Positions 8,949-20,335 of a stretch of 27,819 nt of DNA are shown here, piece by piece (the first letter of the stretch is position 1; every line of letters begins with the position of its first letter). The notes under the pieces were generated by a model, which saw only the letters and a program-made list of their open reading frames with translations, was not told where the DNA came from and made no database searches. The position numbers and the translations under genes were made by a program. The stretch spans positions 1 through 27,819 of the forward strand of contig JALJEE010001367.1 of assembly GCA_023231475.1 (NCBI GenBank), in the 5' to 3' direction. The DNA is from Seison nebaliae. Its lineage: Eukaryota; Rotifera; Pararotatoria; Seisonacea; Seisonidae.

Positions 8949-10609
8949 TCAACGAGAAAAATTCAATTATTTAAACTCATTATTCGAGTTGAACATCGTC
9001 TAATTTTTTTAGAGTTTTCTCCTTCATAACAAACTATAAAATTCTTTCATATTATTTTTTCTTTTTTCCTTCTTTTTTTCTCATCATTTTATTTTCGCTA
9101 ATAATTCCAATTTATTAATCATTCGTTGAGAATCGGTCAATTCTCAAACGGAATATAAATGAATTTTGTTGTTTGGCTGAATCAGTTGAATATGAAGTTG
9201 ACTAATTCGGTCCAATGTGTTCGTTAAGTGTTTCGACCATGAAAGAGAAATGAGAAAATAGAACAAATTATGGAAGGAAAGAGGAATTCTCATGAAAATT
9301 GAAAGCTCATCACGAATAATAATTCCATCATATCCTCACCAGAAGTTCGATGTGATGATGATGATTAATTAGAATGGAAATGAGAATCTTGACAGAATTA
9401 TGTGCAAACAATTTGCATTTTTATCCGTCAACCGAATAACGATTATAGTTCATATCGACAGTCTATATAGATATATTTCAATTTTTCGGTACAAACTGTT
9501 CAATTTGGAAGAATTGACAACTCGGACAATCATGAAAGTACATCATATTCAATGAACGGTACGTATATTAAATTATGGGATATTTGAATAGTTTTAATAA
9601 TATAGAGAATGAATGAAAATGAAGATGATATGAGAAAAGGATGTTATTTGTACAATTAATCTGCCATATGTACTTTTGGACGATGATATATTTGTTGGAA
9701 GGAATTGATTGAAAATTTAATATAGTTTAATTAATCATGTACACGTAAAATAATTGAGAGGTAATAAGATAAACAGATAGATCCATACGACATGTTTCTA
9801 CCTAAACATCCCATTCCTTCCATTCGTAGTGATTATGGCACAATTATTTAATTTATTGTAGGGAATTTAAAGAAGTATCATGTCGGAGATTTAGTCGTAA
9901 AATTCATAACATGTCTCTCATCTGGGGAGTAGATTGAGATAGAGATGAAACATTATGTAATGTCAGAAGATAGATGTTTTAATGACGAGTAAAGATAAGA
10001 ATGAAGATGTTGTCGAAAGAAGAAGAATCTCATTAATATATATTTGCATGATGATTAGCGCACCTTCCAAAAGAAAATTGTTCGACTTTCTATAAAACAA
10101 ATTAATATCAACTTATTTCGTACGAGACAAATAGTTGCCATGTTCATCTCCTTTCTTCCTTCCTCCAACAAGTGGATAGTCATGTATATTCTCGGTATAT
10201 TATTAGCATAATAGCAATGCTATTCCAATTTGTGTGGGATACATGTAGTGCACTGACTATATATTTGTATGTTGATGCGAACAATTCTCATCTTCCCATT
10301 CTTTCCATTCTCATTTTCCATCGCCAAAAGAAGTTGGGGGGGTAAATGAAAAAAAATTGAGTATGAAATTAGATTAGACAAGAGCATGCTCGTTCTTTCC
10401 TAATATGTCATAATGCTAATAATATATGATGAGTTCGATTTATTTCTTCTTTCTTTCATTTTTCAATCACATTACAAGATAAATTATAAGTAAAAGAGAA
10501 CGATAGAAAAAAAAACATTAAAGTGACAAACGGACGAAGCACATCTTTCACATTTAAACAACACAATTATCGTTCATTCTTTAAAGTAATTGGGAAATTT
10601 CTATTACTT
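8949..10609. other. Long intergenic region, no gene seen
   Basis: About 1.66 kb of AT-rich sequence with many stops in all frames. I found no splice-bounded frame with protein-like content on either strand. It may hold the 3' UTR of the CAAX protease and regulatory DNA of PDCD6. Confidence 0.5.
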
Positions 10610-11295
<686 letters not shown>

Positions 11296-11449
11296 ACGTT
11301 ATTTCCATCTCTTTGTTTCCATCTACATCACAATCGAATTTAGCATTCTTTTTTTTATTTTATTCTTTCCACTAAAACTTTCTACACTCAACTCAACCAA
11401 CATCATTTGTTTTCATTCAATTCTTCAACTAGTCAACCAAATTCATATA

Positions 11450-11455
11450 AATAAA
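11450..11455 (+). terminator. Polyadenylation signal of PDCD6
   Basis: AATAAA about 155 bp after the PDCD6 stop, and about 50 bp before the stop codon of the convergent gene on the other strand, so the two 3' ends nearly touch. Confidence 0.5.
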
Positions 11456-11503
11456 ATTTCGCGTAAAAAATTTTTTTTAAAATTATTGAAGAAAATCATT
11501 TAA

Positions 11504-13596
11504 TTATAAATCGAATTCGCAATAAATGTTTATTTTGGAACTCGAATCGAAGCGAAATGCATCGAAATTCAAGTTGTATTCATTTTCCTGAGGTACAATT
11601 TGGACCACGTTAAAATTCGATGGCGGGTTTTCTTTATTTATTCTGGAAAAGTTGATATTTTAGATAATAAATTGTTTAGAAAAAATTCACTAACATTTCA
11701 ATCGAGTCATTGTTATTTGATCTCACCTGACAATATGTGGGAAACGACTCTATGGAAATCATAAGATGAAAAAAAGATGTGAATTTAAAGACAACTATTA
11801 GGTATACGTCTTACAAATTGATTCTGAATATTAAAAATAATTTTCGCTCCAACCTTCACATCGGGTGTAATCTCTGTTACCTTTAAATGTTTTGTTGTCT
11901 TAAAACTTTTTTCGGACGTTGCTAATTTACTGAAGTTGAGTGTGGAATTATAAACTTTATATTATAATAAAATGAAACGTATAATCATTTATAATTCTCA
12001 AGTTATATTGGCCTATTTGTACCAAAGGAATTATTCGATGGAGTTCGGTAAATTTGGAGGTGTATTTTGAACGTTTTCCATCCTTGTCCTGTGATGTTTC
12101 AAATCGAATAATGATATGAAGATTTTGTTCGACTATCTTTAACTTTAAACAATTTGATAAGAAACTAAATAAAATAACAATTTTAACTTTGTAGTTATTC
12201 TCTTTTGGAATGAATTCGATGAAGCCGTCGCTCGATTCTATCTGTTTCACTTTATTATCATAATAAAAATAGGCATATGGCTCATCTTTATCGTCCAACT
12301 TTATAAGTATAAATTTTTTACAACTAATTTCGTATACTTAACATTGTAATATGAAAATAAACAAATCTATTAAAGTTTCTTAAAAGCAACACCCAACTTA
12401 TTTGACTGGATATGAGAAGAATAGAAAAGTAAGAGAAATGACCCATTATGTTAAGATGATTTTATAAGAAAGGAAAGTCCGCAAATTTTAATATTATTCT
12501 CATCATTTTAATGATGAGAAGAGAAACAGCTGATCAAATATTTCCAATCATCAGTTCATGACTGGCACTTTTAGCGATTTAGAAAACGACGCGATTTCTT
12601 GTGTGATAATTCGTTTTCTTTTATTCTTGCCACCATAACTTACCTCGCATCGAAAGAAGACACTCGAATATTTGGGGAATTTGAAACCGAAAAAACTATA
12701 CACTTTCTCATTTCCTCGAAATGGAGAAACCATTAAACGAATTTCATTCTTAAAATTTCTAGTTAAACAGTTTTAAACTTAAAATTCAGTATATGAAATT
12801 CTAACAAGATATTCGTCTCACGATCATCTAAACGTCGTTCTGGTCTTGCAAAACAATCGCAATTACAACTTATCTGTTCGCAATTAACTTAATAAAAATT
12901 GGTGAATTATTTAAGGATAAAGTTAAATTGAAACTTTTCGAAATTGATTCATCGACAGTTACCGTCATGTTTGTTTTGTACCCGACTGTCATTTCATCGG
13001 GAACCGTTTCAAGGTGTACCGATAACATTGTCTTCTCAGAATTATGATATAATGTGGAATTGTCTCTGAAATATGAGGAGAGAGGTAAAACAGAGGAAAA
13101 ATTGAGAATTCTCACTTATTATCTTTGACAACTGGTAAGTACACAATTCCGGTTGCATTTTCTGATTTACAACTAAATTCATAATTATGCATTCCAGAAA
13201 TATTATAATTGGAAAATGAAATTCTTGCAGAAACATCGCCGGTATTATAATTCGTTTCTACACAATTAGACGTAATTTCTATTACATCATCCGTTGCACC
13301 AGTTTCTTCACATTCTGGCCAATTGGTTATAACTTTATAATATTTTAATGGATTGATTGTTCGATTCATTTTCACCATTCTAATTCTCATCATGTCCGAA
13401 CATTCCAGTTCATATTTGTAATTAACAAATCCTTCTTCATTCGTAACATCGGTGGATTTTGATGAATTAATTATATAAGTACCTACGAAACTAATTAATT
13501 CATATATTTTTTAATGAAATGAAAAGAAAACTGAAAATTGAAAGAACTAATGAAGAAAGTTATGATAAAAAAATGAAGAGTCGAAATTGACCACAT
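11504..13596 (-). CDS. Unrecognised secreted glycoprotein, nine exons
   Basis: Exons 13596-13548, 13482-13116, 13065-12889, 12758-12644, 12298-12188, 12142-11979, 11929-11815, 11749-11727 and 11642-11504 join to 419 residues. All eight junctions keep phase (2-1 or 0-0 type fits) at GT-AG sites, several of them strong (GTGAGA, GTAAGT, GTAAGA, GTGAGA). The first exon encodes a signal peptide (MWSISTLHFFIITFFI). The mature chain has six cysteines, four of them in the first 120 residues including a YEFSCKSENATG motif that looks like the last strand of an Ig-type sandwich. At least seven N-glycosylation sequons are present and there is no C-terminal membrane anchor or GPI-like tail. Alternating beta-strand patterns suggest several beta-sandwich domains. 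I do not recognise the family. If the third intron is retained, a stop at 12872-12870 gives a 203-residue secreted form. Exon 8 is only 23 nt. Confidence 0.75.
12497..12520. repeat. Short perfect hairpin inside intron
   Basis: Arms ctcatcat and atgatgag are separated by four T/A bases, within the 345-nt fourth intron of the secreted glycoprotein gene. The hairpin could be structural in the pre-mRNA or chance. Confidence 0.4.
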
Positions 13597-14000
13597 CTTT
13601 ATTTTTCAAATAATTTCTCTTCTAGTAAAATGAATAAGTATCCAAGAAATGAAGTTTAACATTGAAGGTAATTTATTGTGAACCGAAAACATTTCGTTGG
13701 TAAACAAATTAAATTCCGCGTCATGATAGTCCGGACAAAGTTAATTAAGATAAATAATAACATCTGTTTATTTTTCAGATGGTCATAGCTCAGACAGAGA
13801 TTCCACTTTGTACCCTTCATAAGTGTCAAATGTAAAATTGGAGTGATTTTCTTTTCTAATTGAAAAGGTTAAGCTTAGTGAATTCATGACGAAAGAGAAA
13901 GTTTTGTTTTGTTTAAAAAAAATTTATTTTCCAAATATTGACGGAAATAAAAATGATAAGGAACATAATCGGTTGACGTGGTAAGAAATGAGAAGAAGGA
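13597..14000. promoter_or_regulatory. Shared intergenic region of divergent genes
   Basis: About 400 bp separates the start codons of the secreted glycoprotein (-) and the glucuronosyltransferase (+). It must hold both promoters and leaders. No clear TATA box is visible at the expected positions, and no coding frame is supported. Confidence 0.4.
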
Positions 14001-15098
14001 ATGCAGAATAAAATATTAAAATATTTGTCAATTATTTCCGCCGTATATTTCCTGCTCATTATCGGCATTCAATTGATCCGTTCAAACAATGACGAATTGG
14101 CATTTGACGCCAGTTACGTGTTTGACCGTGAGAGGAATTTTATCAATCAAAAATGGATTCATATCATCACTCCAACATTTTATCGAACGGAACAAATCGC
14201 TGATTTGACACGAATGGCAAATTCCTTAATTTTAGGTACACCAAATATTCATTGGATTGTTGTGGAACATGTTAATCAGACGAATGGACAACTACGTAAT
14301 TTCCTGAGAGATTATCTCAAATTACTTCACGATAAGTTCGCAGTGAGAACTAAACAACGTGTTAAAGTTCTCGGAAGATCTTCAATTTTATTCGGAGATG
14401 ATTTCCTCATCACTTATCTACAATTACCATCAAATTATTCGTTGAGTCGAGGAATTGATCATCGGAATTTCGGATTAGAATGGATTTTGAAAACACATAA
14501 ATTTTTAAGAAGTCGTCATCAATTTCACGATGCTGATTTAACTGATACGTTGAAATTGGTCAATCCACAACATGAAGAATATTTGTTTGGGAAAGGATGG
14601 AAGAGCAAAATTCAAAAGAATCATTCGAATTTACTTCATAAGATTTTGTCATTAGATTCCTTAATCTACTTCGCTGACGACGACAACACATATGGAATGA
14701 GATTATTTGAAGAGATTCGGAAAACGCGAAAAATTCGACTTTGGTCCGTGGGTATTGTCGGGAATTTGTTGTATGAGAAACCGATTTGTCGCAATAATAA
14801 AGTCGTCCGATTTTTCAGTATTATCAAAGTGAAATCGAGAAAATTTCCAATTGATATGGCTTCATTCTCAATCTCATTAAATTATTTATTGTCTAGAAAT
14901 GAAAAAGCGAGATTTGTGAGTGGAAAAAAATCTCGTTTGGAAACCGATTTCCTTGAGTCACTTCGTACATCGTATGATGATTTGGAGGCTGAATGTTCCA
15001 ATAAGATAAATGTGTGGCACACAAAAACGGTGAGATCATATGCCTTAACTGCTAAACAACTCAATTCATTCGGATTAACATATGATAAAAAATACTGA
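14001..15098 (+). CDS. Beta-1,3-glucuronosyltransferase (GT43, GlcAT-I type)
   Basis: Intronless gene for 365 residues. It is a type II Golgi membrane protein with a signal anchor at about residues 8-25. The GT43 features appear in order: the IIHxxTPTFYR-like start (IHIITPTFYR), WIVVEH, the RGIDHRNFGLEWIL helix, the UDP/metal site YFADDDNTY (Asp226-228), LWSVGIVGNLLYEKP, FPIDMASFSISL, an ETDFLESL segment where family members place the catalytic Glu, and the C-terminal VWHTKT. GlcAT-I adds glucuronic acid to galactose to finish the proteoglycan linkage tetrasaccharide; HNK-1 type paralogues act on glycoproteins. Human B3GAT3 is 335 residues. The extra length is mainly an insert of about 40 residues between the RNFGLEW helix and the DDD motif. 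The motif spacing supports the family firmly, but the exact acceptor is not decided. Confidence 0.95.
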   Translation: MQNKILKYLSIISAVYFLLIIGIQLIRSNNDELAFDASYVFDRERNFINQKWIHIITPTFYRTEQIADLTRMANSLILGTPNIHWIVVEHVNQTNGQLRNFLRDYLKLLHDKFAVRTKQRVKVLGRSSILFGDDFLITYLQLPSNYSLSRGIDHRNFGLEWILKTHKFLRSRHQFHDADLTDTLKLVNPQHEEYLFGKGWKSKIQKNHSNLLHKILSLDSLIYFADDDNTYGMRLFEEIRKTRKIRLWSVGIVGNLLYEKPICRNNKVVRFFSIIKVKSRKFPIDMASFSISLNYLLSRNEKARFVSGKKSRLETDFLESLRTSYDDLEAECSNKINVWHTKTVRSYALTAKQLNSFGLTYDKKY

Positions 15099-15563
15099 CA
15101 ATTGTGAGAACTATTCTGTCCATTTTCCTTTTTTTAATAATTTCGAATAATTCTTATCTTGATATCGATATTTATTCTTTTCTTTTTTTTTGGAATTGTG
15201 TAAATATAAATTATAATTTCAGCATTTTAAGCACTCGACATTTTATATTGATTTTGAATTGTCTGTATCGTTCGATAAAATTTAAGTAAGTTAACAACAC
15301 TCATACTCTCAACATCAACTCAAAAAAATTTCTTTCACTACATTCCTCAACACGATCTTCATTTGACGAATAATTTGAAAAATGATTATAAAAAACTTGA
15401 TTTAATCGACAATGGTTCGTTATTGGAAAGAAATGCGAGGTCGAAAAGTTTACTATCATGATACCGCTCAACCTAAGTCGTGTGTGGACGATTGCTAAGA
15501 AGCACATTGAGAAAATATATATAATATAGATATAACCAAGAGATATAACGGGAAAATGAAGAG
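15099..15563. other. Intergenic, ambiguous short frames
   Basis: A + frame opens after a TGA at about 15391 and runs to TAG near 15528 (about 45 codons, without a good start). A 68-codon - frame at 15507-15301 overlaps it. Neither has a recognisable motif or clear splice sites. The rest is AT-rich. Confidence 0.3.
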
Positions 15564-15935
15564 ATGATAAAGTCTATGAATCCGGTAGTAACGTTGATAT
15601 CGGCGGTAGTAGCTGTTTATACTATATTATCAGGAAGTGGATCGTTTACGATAATAGAATTGGTGTTGAAAAAAGTTGAAATATAACCATCATTTCTTTT
15701 CTATCCGATCTCGGCAATGGAATTAGTAGCTGCTATTTTCTTAATAGTTGGAGGTACTAGTTTATTTCAAATAATTATTAATTTAATAGGTATTATTAGG
15801 TATTAGGTATTAGGTCTTTTCTTGATAAGAAAAACAATTTTTTGTGCAATTGGATCAAGTGCTGCATCATTTGTACTACTTGCAATAGACGTACTATTAA
15901 TGGTCAATTCTACTCGGCTTACGAAGAACAACTGA
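15564..15935 (+). pseudogene. Small multi-pass membrane protein, in-frame stop
   Basis: From the ATG at 15564 the frame encodes a hydrophobic helix (NPVVTLISAVVAVYTILSG). It reaches TAA at 15684 and continues in the same frame with a second helix (MELVAAIFLIVGG), then crosses a GT-AG intron (15754-15813) in phase into a third and fourth helix region ending STRLTKNN at 15935. Two readings are possible. The TAA may be a disabling or read-through stop. Alternatively, a 90-nt intron (15637-15726, donor A|GTGGAT, acceptor ATTAG) removes the stop and leaves a 73-residue protein. The frame on both sides of the stop is clearly protein-like. The intron 3' end carries three copies of GTATTAG, giving tandem acceptors. 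The family is not recognised; the topology resembles small tetraspan proteins. Confidence 0.45.
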
Positions 15936-16212
15936 ATAATAGTTGATAAGAGATAGAAAGACAAAAGAAATAAATTATTATGAATCAAAGTGTGATTATG
16001 GTATTATTATTACGTTGCAATTACTAACACAGAAACGTTTCAATAAAATTTAATTATATTTTTATTAACTAAATTTACGTCAAATGTATTTTGGATGACG
16101 TCAAACTTTGATGTATCAGATACAAATTGTGTAAAGGAAATCGGAGAAAATAGTTGAGAAATTTGAGAAAACGAGAGAGATCGTGACATTTAATTGCGTC
16201 AAAGAATAACTG

Positions 16213-16968
16213 ATGAGTCTTCTCGATATTGTTGGCAACGTTTTCTATCAGATTTATGATTATTTCCAATATATTACGAAAGTCGACGAGGTTCATTCGA
16301 TTTTCAATCATTTTTTTCTGTCAATTTCCTTACTTTTATCAATATTCTTAGCAATCGAAGGCTGTCGTCCCTGTAGCGAAAGGAGAACAGAAGGACATAT
16401 TTGGAAGTGACGAACCAGTATTGGATTTGATTGCTAATGTATTTAGCGATAAAGTTTTATCACTAAACGATGATTTCGCTAAAGAAGCATTGGACTTACA
16501 CAACATTTTACGAGCAAAACATCATGCCGCACCATTGAAATATAGTAGAGAACTTCAGACGATAGCTCAATCGTGGTTGCAAACACTCGTCGTACTCGAT
16601 CGTATGCAACATTCATATAATCATCGAGCAAATGGTGAAGCATTAGGTGAGAATATTGTGGTCCTCTGGTCTAATTATGGGTCACCGTTATCAGGTTTTA
16701 TTGTTGTTCGACTAAAGAATTGAATAATTTCATAATTTGTTCAGGTACAAACGCCACGTTACAATGGTATAATGAATATCCGATGCATAATTATGCCGGT
16801 CAATACCAACAACCAACTGGCCATTTTACTCAATTGATTTGGGCATCCACGACTCATATGGGAATTGCTAAGGCTCAAGGTCCCAGCGGTAAGTGGTTTG
16901 GCGTTGCAAATTATTATCCGATGGGTAACATTGTCGGTTTCTTCCAAATGAACGTGTTTCCTCCTTAA
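16213..16968 (+). CDS. GAPR-1/GLIPR2-like CAP-domain protein
   Basis: Exons 16213-16290, 16352-16694 and 16745-16968 join in phase to 214 residues. A CAP (SCP/TAPS) domain spans roughly residues 62-214, with LHNILRAKHHAAPL, the GEN triplet (125-127), GHFTQLIW (CAP1, His167) and NYYPMGNIVGFF (CAP2). There are no cysteines and no signal peptide. The first exon instead gives an amphipathic helix, and the domain lacks the cysteine-rich extension of secreted members. These traits, and the C-terminal NVFPP, match the cytosolic Golgi-associated GAPR-1 group, which binds lipid membranes and, in mammals, Beclin 1. The N-terminal 60 residues are longer than in human GAPR-1 (154 residues). A polyadenylation signal lies at 17156-17161. 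Confidence 0.93.
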
Positions 16969-17155
16969 AATTTTCTGCGACGTATTATCGATTGTTTTAT
17001 ATATAAAACGAAAGATATATACACATCTTTTGTTAACTAATATTCTAACTGTATGTTAAGCTGATCTGTCACTTCGTTGAATAATACCATTATCTTATTA
17101 TTTTATTTTAGTTAGAGATTCCTAAAAATCTTATCTAATATTAAAATTTTTGTTA

Positions 17156-17161
17156 AATAAA
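17156..17161 (+). terminator. Polyadenylation signal of CAP gene
   Basis: AATAAA about 190 bp after the CAP stop codon, on the same strand. Confidence 0.45.
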
Positions 17162-17723
17162 TTTTGATTCCATGGTTCTACAATGTAGAATCTACATTAT
17201 ATATTATCATTCTACCTTATTCAATAACCATGTTATAATATTTTATAATTAAAACAAATATATATTTTCATTAATATTTGATACATTTTAATGACATTAC
17301 TTCATGTTAAATTCAACAAAGAACATTTGTTAAACAAATTTAAAACCATTTCGCAAGGAAACCACAAATCGCGAAAGAACCTGATAAAAATCTTGGAGAT
17401 CCTAAAAATAATGTAGAATAATTTTAAAACATAATTGGCTGTTGAACGGATATTGAAGGTACATTTCTCTGTGTTCATGTAGCTATATAAAAGAAAGTGT
17501 ATACGTATCGAGTATTTCTTTTGGCTTTCTGTATAGTCTACAGATTATAAATTTCTTCAACTTATACATTTTTGTTGGGTTTCTACCTCATATATGCCAG
17601 TTAAAATTAATCTTAAAAAATTAGTTATTTGGTAGAATTTCTAAATATAGAAATTTACTATTTTGAGACATGAAAGATATTTGAGTAACTTGACTTCAGA
17701 TGTTTTAGACTTTTGAATGTACG

Positions 17724-17745
17724 ATTAGACATAATAATGTCTAAT
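17724..17745. repeat. Perfect short palindrome
   Basis: attagacat and atgtctaat flank four bases. A further atgtctaat copy lies about 25 bp downstream. Could be a hairpin or a dimeric binding site; no function can be assigned. Confidence 0.4.
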
Positions 17746-18257
17746 ATTTTTATCTCAATTCGAATGATGTCTAATGCGTATAAAACTTAATTAAATATTA
17801 ACTATGTTGAAAAATTCATTTCTCAAATATCCTTTTCTGAAATAGCCATTATACAAAAAGTTTTATCAATAACTAATAATTAAACGTATAAAAATACAGT
17901 TGAACTGTCACGAAAAATATTTATGAAGTTTCAATTCAACTTCAAATAGATATTGTTTAAATATTGAATTAAATATCAGTTAAATAAAGAAGTATATTTC
18001 GAGAGAACATAATACATTTGTATATAATTACATTATAAGACTATAAGTTACAGAATATATCGAACATTCATCACATTAATTTATTAGAGAAGAAGTTCAT
18101 CGAAACAAAATTTTAAGCAGAAGAACAAAATTATTATTTGTGCAAATTATTCAGATGGATTCGTCAATGTAATTAGATAAGGAAAATTATGTTTATTCCA
18201 ATTGTAATTTCATTTTAATTTCTATTTTTTCAATATTAAAAGTTTAATGAATTTATA

Positions 18258-20272
18258 ATGAAAGAAAACCCATCGAAAAAATTGGATGAATATCTCAATC
18301 AGCAATCCTCCATCCGTAATCAATTTGAACCAACCATTCCTGACGATAATGCGAATAATTGTAACAAACTAATTTATCAACAGTTCCTATTAAAGTCTTA
18401 AATAATTCATTGATTATCTTCTAAAAATCTCATAATCTTTCACAAAAACTAACTTGTAGACGCAACGGTTTGTCATTTATTTTTTTTATAATTTATTACA
18501 TCTCTCATTCTATAGAACGTCCGAGTAAAATCATAATAGATGATGGTTCCCTATTTACATTTAATTCCAAGTTGTTATCATTCTTAATTTCTAATATCAT
18601 TAGACTTTCGGAGAAGACTCGACAGTTCCAGCATTTCCGGTAGAATTGTAAAACGAACAAATTTGAACGATAAAAACAGATCAACATTCGACGATGCTTT
18701 GACAAAAAGAACTAACAGAACAATTCTTGATAATAACCAGAACCAAAATAAAAACACTGATAGTAGAACGGTATCGAATGCAGGAACGGAAAGTCCATTT
18801 GGTAACTCGCTCGACAAAACTAATAACAATCGGAAAACCTTAGATAATACACCTGTAAGGTAAATTTACTTTTTTCCAATTTTTTTTCGAAACTTTCATC
18901 AAAAAATTTTCAAATCAAAATTTCAGTCGTCCAACTTCACCAAAATTTGCAGATCATAAATCTCCTAAAAATGTGAAAAGTTAGTAATTGATTTATTTTA
19001 TCTGTTTCATGTTCGTTCAGAAACTGAATTTGAGGCGAGTGAAGTATGTGAAGGTTATTATTTAATTGAAGGAATGGTGTGATTAAATGAAATTTTTTAA
19101 GAATCGAAAGATTCGGAAGACATTTGTGGAATGAAGAACATTATCATGATGAACTTCAATGAAACGGAAAGATTTCTCAAAACCAAAACAAACTGTTGTA
19201 TGCCAGACATGGAAGATGTCGGAACGGGCAAAGCAATTCCAAGGTCAATTTCCTTTTATCAACTTTCGACTCATGTTTTTTATTTAGAGCTGCTGAAATG
19301 GAATTAAGACGTAGTATAGCAAGCAATGAACGATTGATGCATCAATATAAACAATTAAAAGATGTTGAGAAAACTTTTATTTTTAATATCGAAAATTGAT
19401 TATTTATAAAATTCATAATAGAAAGTAGATAGATCGAATGATATGGCGAGAATGTACGCAGGAAAAATGCATATGATGTTTGAAATAGAAAAATTGAAAG
19501 TCTTCGTAGAAATGAGGTTTTCATCAGAAAATTTCGTACCAATTTTAAGGAAATTTTATTTAGGAAATCCGAATGTGCCAGACTTCGCGGTAAAGCACGA
19601 TTCTTCCAACGATTATTAGCTGATAATTATGCCCAAATCGAAAAGTACAAAAGTACGTTGGCGAAGTTACAAGAGAATATTGACAAGGCCGATCATCATA
19701 TTGACGAATTGCCCGGTGTGACCACGACAGAAAATAAGAATAAGTCGGAAATCTGTCAATATCGTACCGAATTATTAGCGACAAAAGAAATGATCGATGA
19801 TGAATTGTGCCTATCGTTATGTTCGAAAGAACAACAAGCTAAACAACAACTGAAGAAGATTGGTGAGACATTGGCGGAATTCCAAGATGAGACAACGAAA
19901 GCATACAAACGAATTGAGAAGTTGAATCATAAATTACTCGAATCAGGTGATTACACATCTCAGTCGACGAATCCATGTCGGAGAAATACTCCTTGTAGTC
20001 CCGCTTATGCACTATTGCAAAATCAACCTCAAATGCCAAATTGTCACAATAATACCAATTACAACAACAACAATAACAATAATTATAGTTTTCTTTATAA
20101 CATAAATAATTCGAATGATCTGGACAATATGACGAATATATCTACAGTAGACGAACTGCCATTTAAAAAGTTCGAAGAACAGTTTACGATCGAAAATGAA
20201 GAAGGTCAACTGAAGAAGATTGAGGATTTGATTGACGATATGCAAAAAATCCTTCAAATCTCTAATTCATAA
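18258..20272 (+). CDS. Coiled-coil protein, nine exons, unrecognised
   Basis: Exons 18258-18315, 18516-18545, 18604-18859, 18927-18979, 19021-19053, 19102-19243, 19288-19363, 19422-19516 and 19564-20272 join to 483 residues with all eight junctions in phase. The N-terminal third is polar and disordered (Asn, Thr, Lys, Arg), with a GRIVKRTN block. Residues from about 215 to 385 form charged heptad helices (AAEMELRRSIASNERL, ARLRGKARFFQRLLADNY, KQQLKKIGETLAEFQ). A Cys/Pro patch and an asparagine run (about 20050-20085) follow, then a final helix (GQLKKIEDLIDDMQKIL). No membrane segment or enzyme motif is present, so a cytoskeletal or centrosomal scaffold role is possible but only inferred. The first exon junction is the least certain because its donor, ATCC|GTAATC, was picked to keep phase. 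The gene ends 63 bp from the convergent protease stop; AATAAA is at 20314-20319. Confidence 0.72.
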
Positions 20273-20313
20273 TATTATTTTGTTCAAATGTCTCTCTTGG
20301 AAAGATTTCATTT

Positions 20314-20319
20314 AATAAA
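20314..20319 (+). terminator. Polyadenylation signal of coiled-coil gene
   Basis: AATAAA 40 bp after the stop codon, in the narrow gap before the convergent protease gene. Confidence 0.5.
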
Positions 20320-20335
20320 AATATTATAATTTCCC

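Larger units (their letters stand above)
16969..18257. other. Intergenic, no gene seen
   Basis: AT-rich and full of stops. Contains a near-palindrome around 17180-17198 (tgtagaatctaca core), a TATA-box-like TATATAAAAG at about 17485-17494 with no obvious gene after it, and a perfect palindrome at 17724-17745. The upstream control region of the coiled-coil gene is presumably here. Confidence 0.45.

Noticed and set aside
15803-16311. Minus-strand frames over the membrane-protein and CAP first exons
   Set aside because: They mirror + strand exons whose phase-consistent splicing and motifs are better supported.
19839-20257. Minus-strand frames over the coiled-coil gene, one with a long Ile/Val run
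   Set aside because: The hydrophobic run is the antisense of the asparagine repeat of the sense protein.
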